From: GCA-003244245 sp963823755
Lineage (GTDB): Bacteria; Actinomycetota; Actinomycetes; Mycobacteriales; Pseudonocardiaceae
DNA: 64,000 nucleotides
Assembly (NCBI GenBank): GCA_963823755.1
Contig: CAWGMP010000028.1
Span: forward strand, 186,001-250,000
Direction of reading: 5' to 3'
This document shows, in pieces, positions 63,884-64,000 of the stretch. The position numbers and the translations under genes were made by a program. Position 1 is the stretch's first letter, and each line of letters begins with the position of its first letter. A model generated the notes under the pieces. The model made no database searches. It was not told the origin of the DNA and saw only the letters and a program-made list of their open reading frames with translations.

Positions 63884-64000
63884 TTACCTACCTCCTTCTA
63901 CGAGGAATTCGAACTCGTACTCGTCATCGTTTGCCATGCCGTAGTCGAGCCGTTTGCGCTCGCGGACGTAGCGTACCCTAGGGCTCTGCCCGAGCCCGTA
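63884..64000 (-). CDS. 3' end of an unrecognised gene (partial)
   Basis: 39 codons read leftward from the window edge: YGLGQSPRVRYVRERKRLDY, GMANDDEYEFEFLVEGGR, then TAA. Continuous and free of stops; the family cannot be identified from this tail. First gene of the unit with 63374. Confidence 0.55.
   Translation of the reverse strand, partial: YGLGQSPRVRYVRERKRLDYGMANDDEYEFEFLVEGGR

Overview
The window is mostly high-GC actinomycete DNA. The gene content (FxLD lanthipeptide genes, DUF6247 and zinc-finger/XRE regulators, TPR-CHAT operons, many TA relics) suggests a filamentous actinomycete, perhaps of the Pseudonocardiales; no ribosomal RNA is present to settle the genus. It is an accessory region: IS remnants, truncated genes joined at blunt breakpoints and frame-disrupted genes are common, and several visibly AT-richer patches (0-1.5, 24.2-25.1, 29.5-32.1, 58.7-64 kb) look recently acquired.

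Layout. 0-1.6 kb: short operon ending in a truncated TylF-type methyltransferase. 1.6-5 kb: a TPR gene followed by relics of an FxLD-type lanthipeptide locus. 5-8 kb: DUF6247 protein, XRE regulator, zinc-finger protein. 8.7-14 kb: broken HigBA-type pair, HsdM fragments, a block of B12-radical SAM protein (frameshifted), winged-helix protein and NUDIX hydrolase, and a DUF433/DUF5615 pair. 14-15.9 kb: an aspartyl-tRNA synthetase of unusual, alphaproteobacteria-like type. 16.2-23.5 kb: the main FxLD lanthipeptide cluster (leader-like peptide, TPR regulator, methyltransferase, precursor, LanB, LanC); its large genes carry repeated one-base frame losses. 24-29 kb: secreted nuclease, membrane protein, intact toxin-antitoxin pair, superoxide dismutase. 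30.4-32.1 kb: foreign-looking sugar-binding-type protein and GNAT enzyme. 32.4-35.5 kb: tyrosinase locus.

36.3-45.9 kb holds the most striking structure: group II introns nested inside one another on the minus strand. An outer intron (A) has its reverse transcriptase gene split by intron B; the reverse transcriptase gene of B is itself split twice, by introns C and D. Four separate domain V hairpins can be read, and the B gene becomes continuous if C (exactly) and D (nearly) are removed.

46.4-53 kb is a tightly overlapping four-gene operon: TPR sensor-like protein, TPR-CHAT caspase-like protease, small zinc-ribbon protein and multi-pass membrane protein, a plausible conflict or regulated-cell-death module. 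53-57.8 kb: exported Trp/Cys-repeat protein, intact IS66 element with a near-perfect 8-bp target duplication, and an Ig-repeat surface protein lacking its protease end. 58.9-64 kb: NUDIX hydrolase, P-loop kinase, HExxH (ImmA/IrrE) peptidase with an overlapping PIN-like nuclease, and two related small proteins with ARK/WG.GN motifs, together a candidate defence island.
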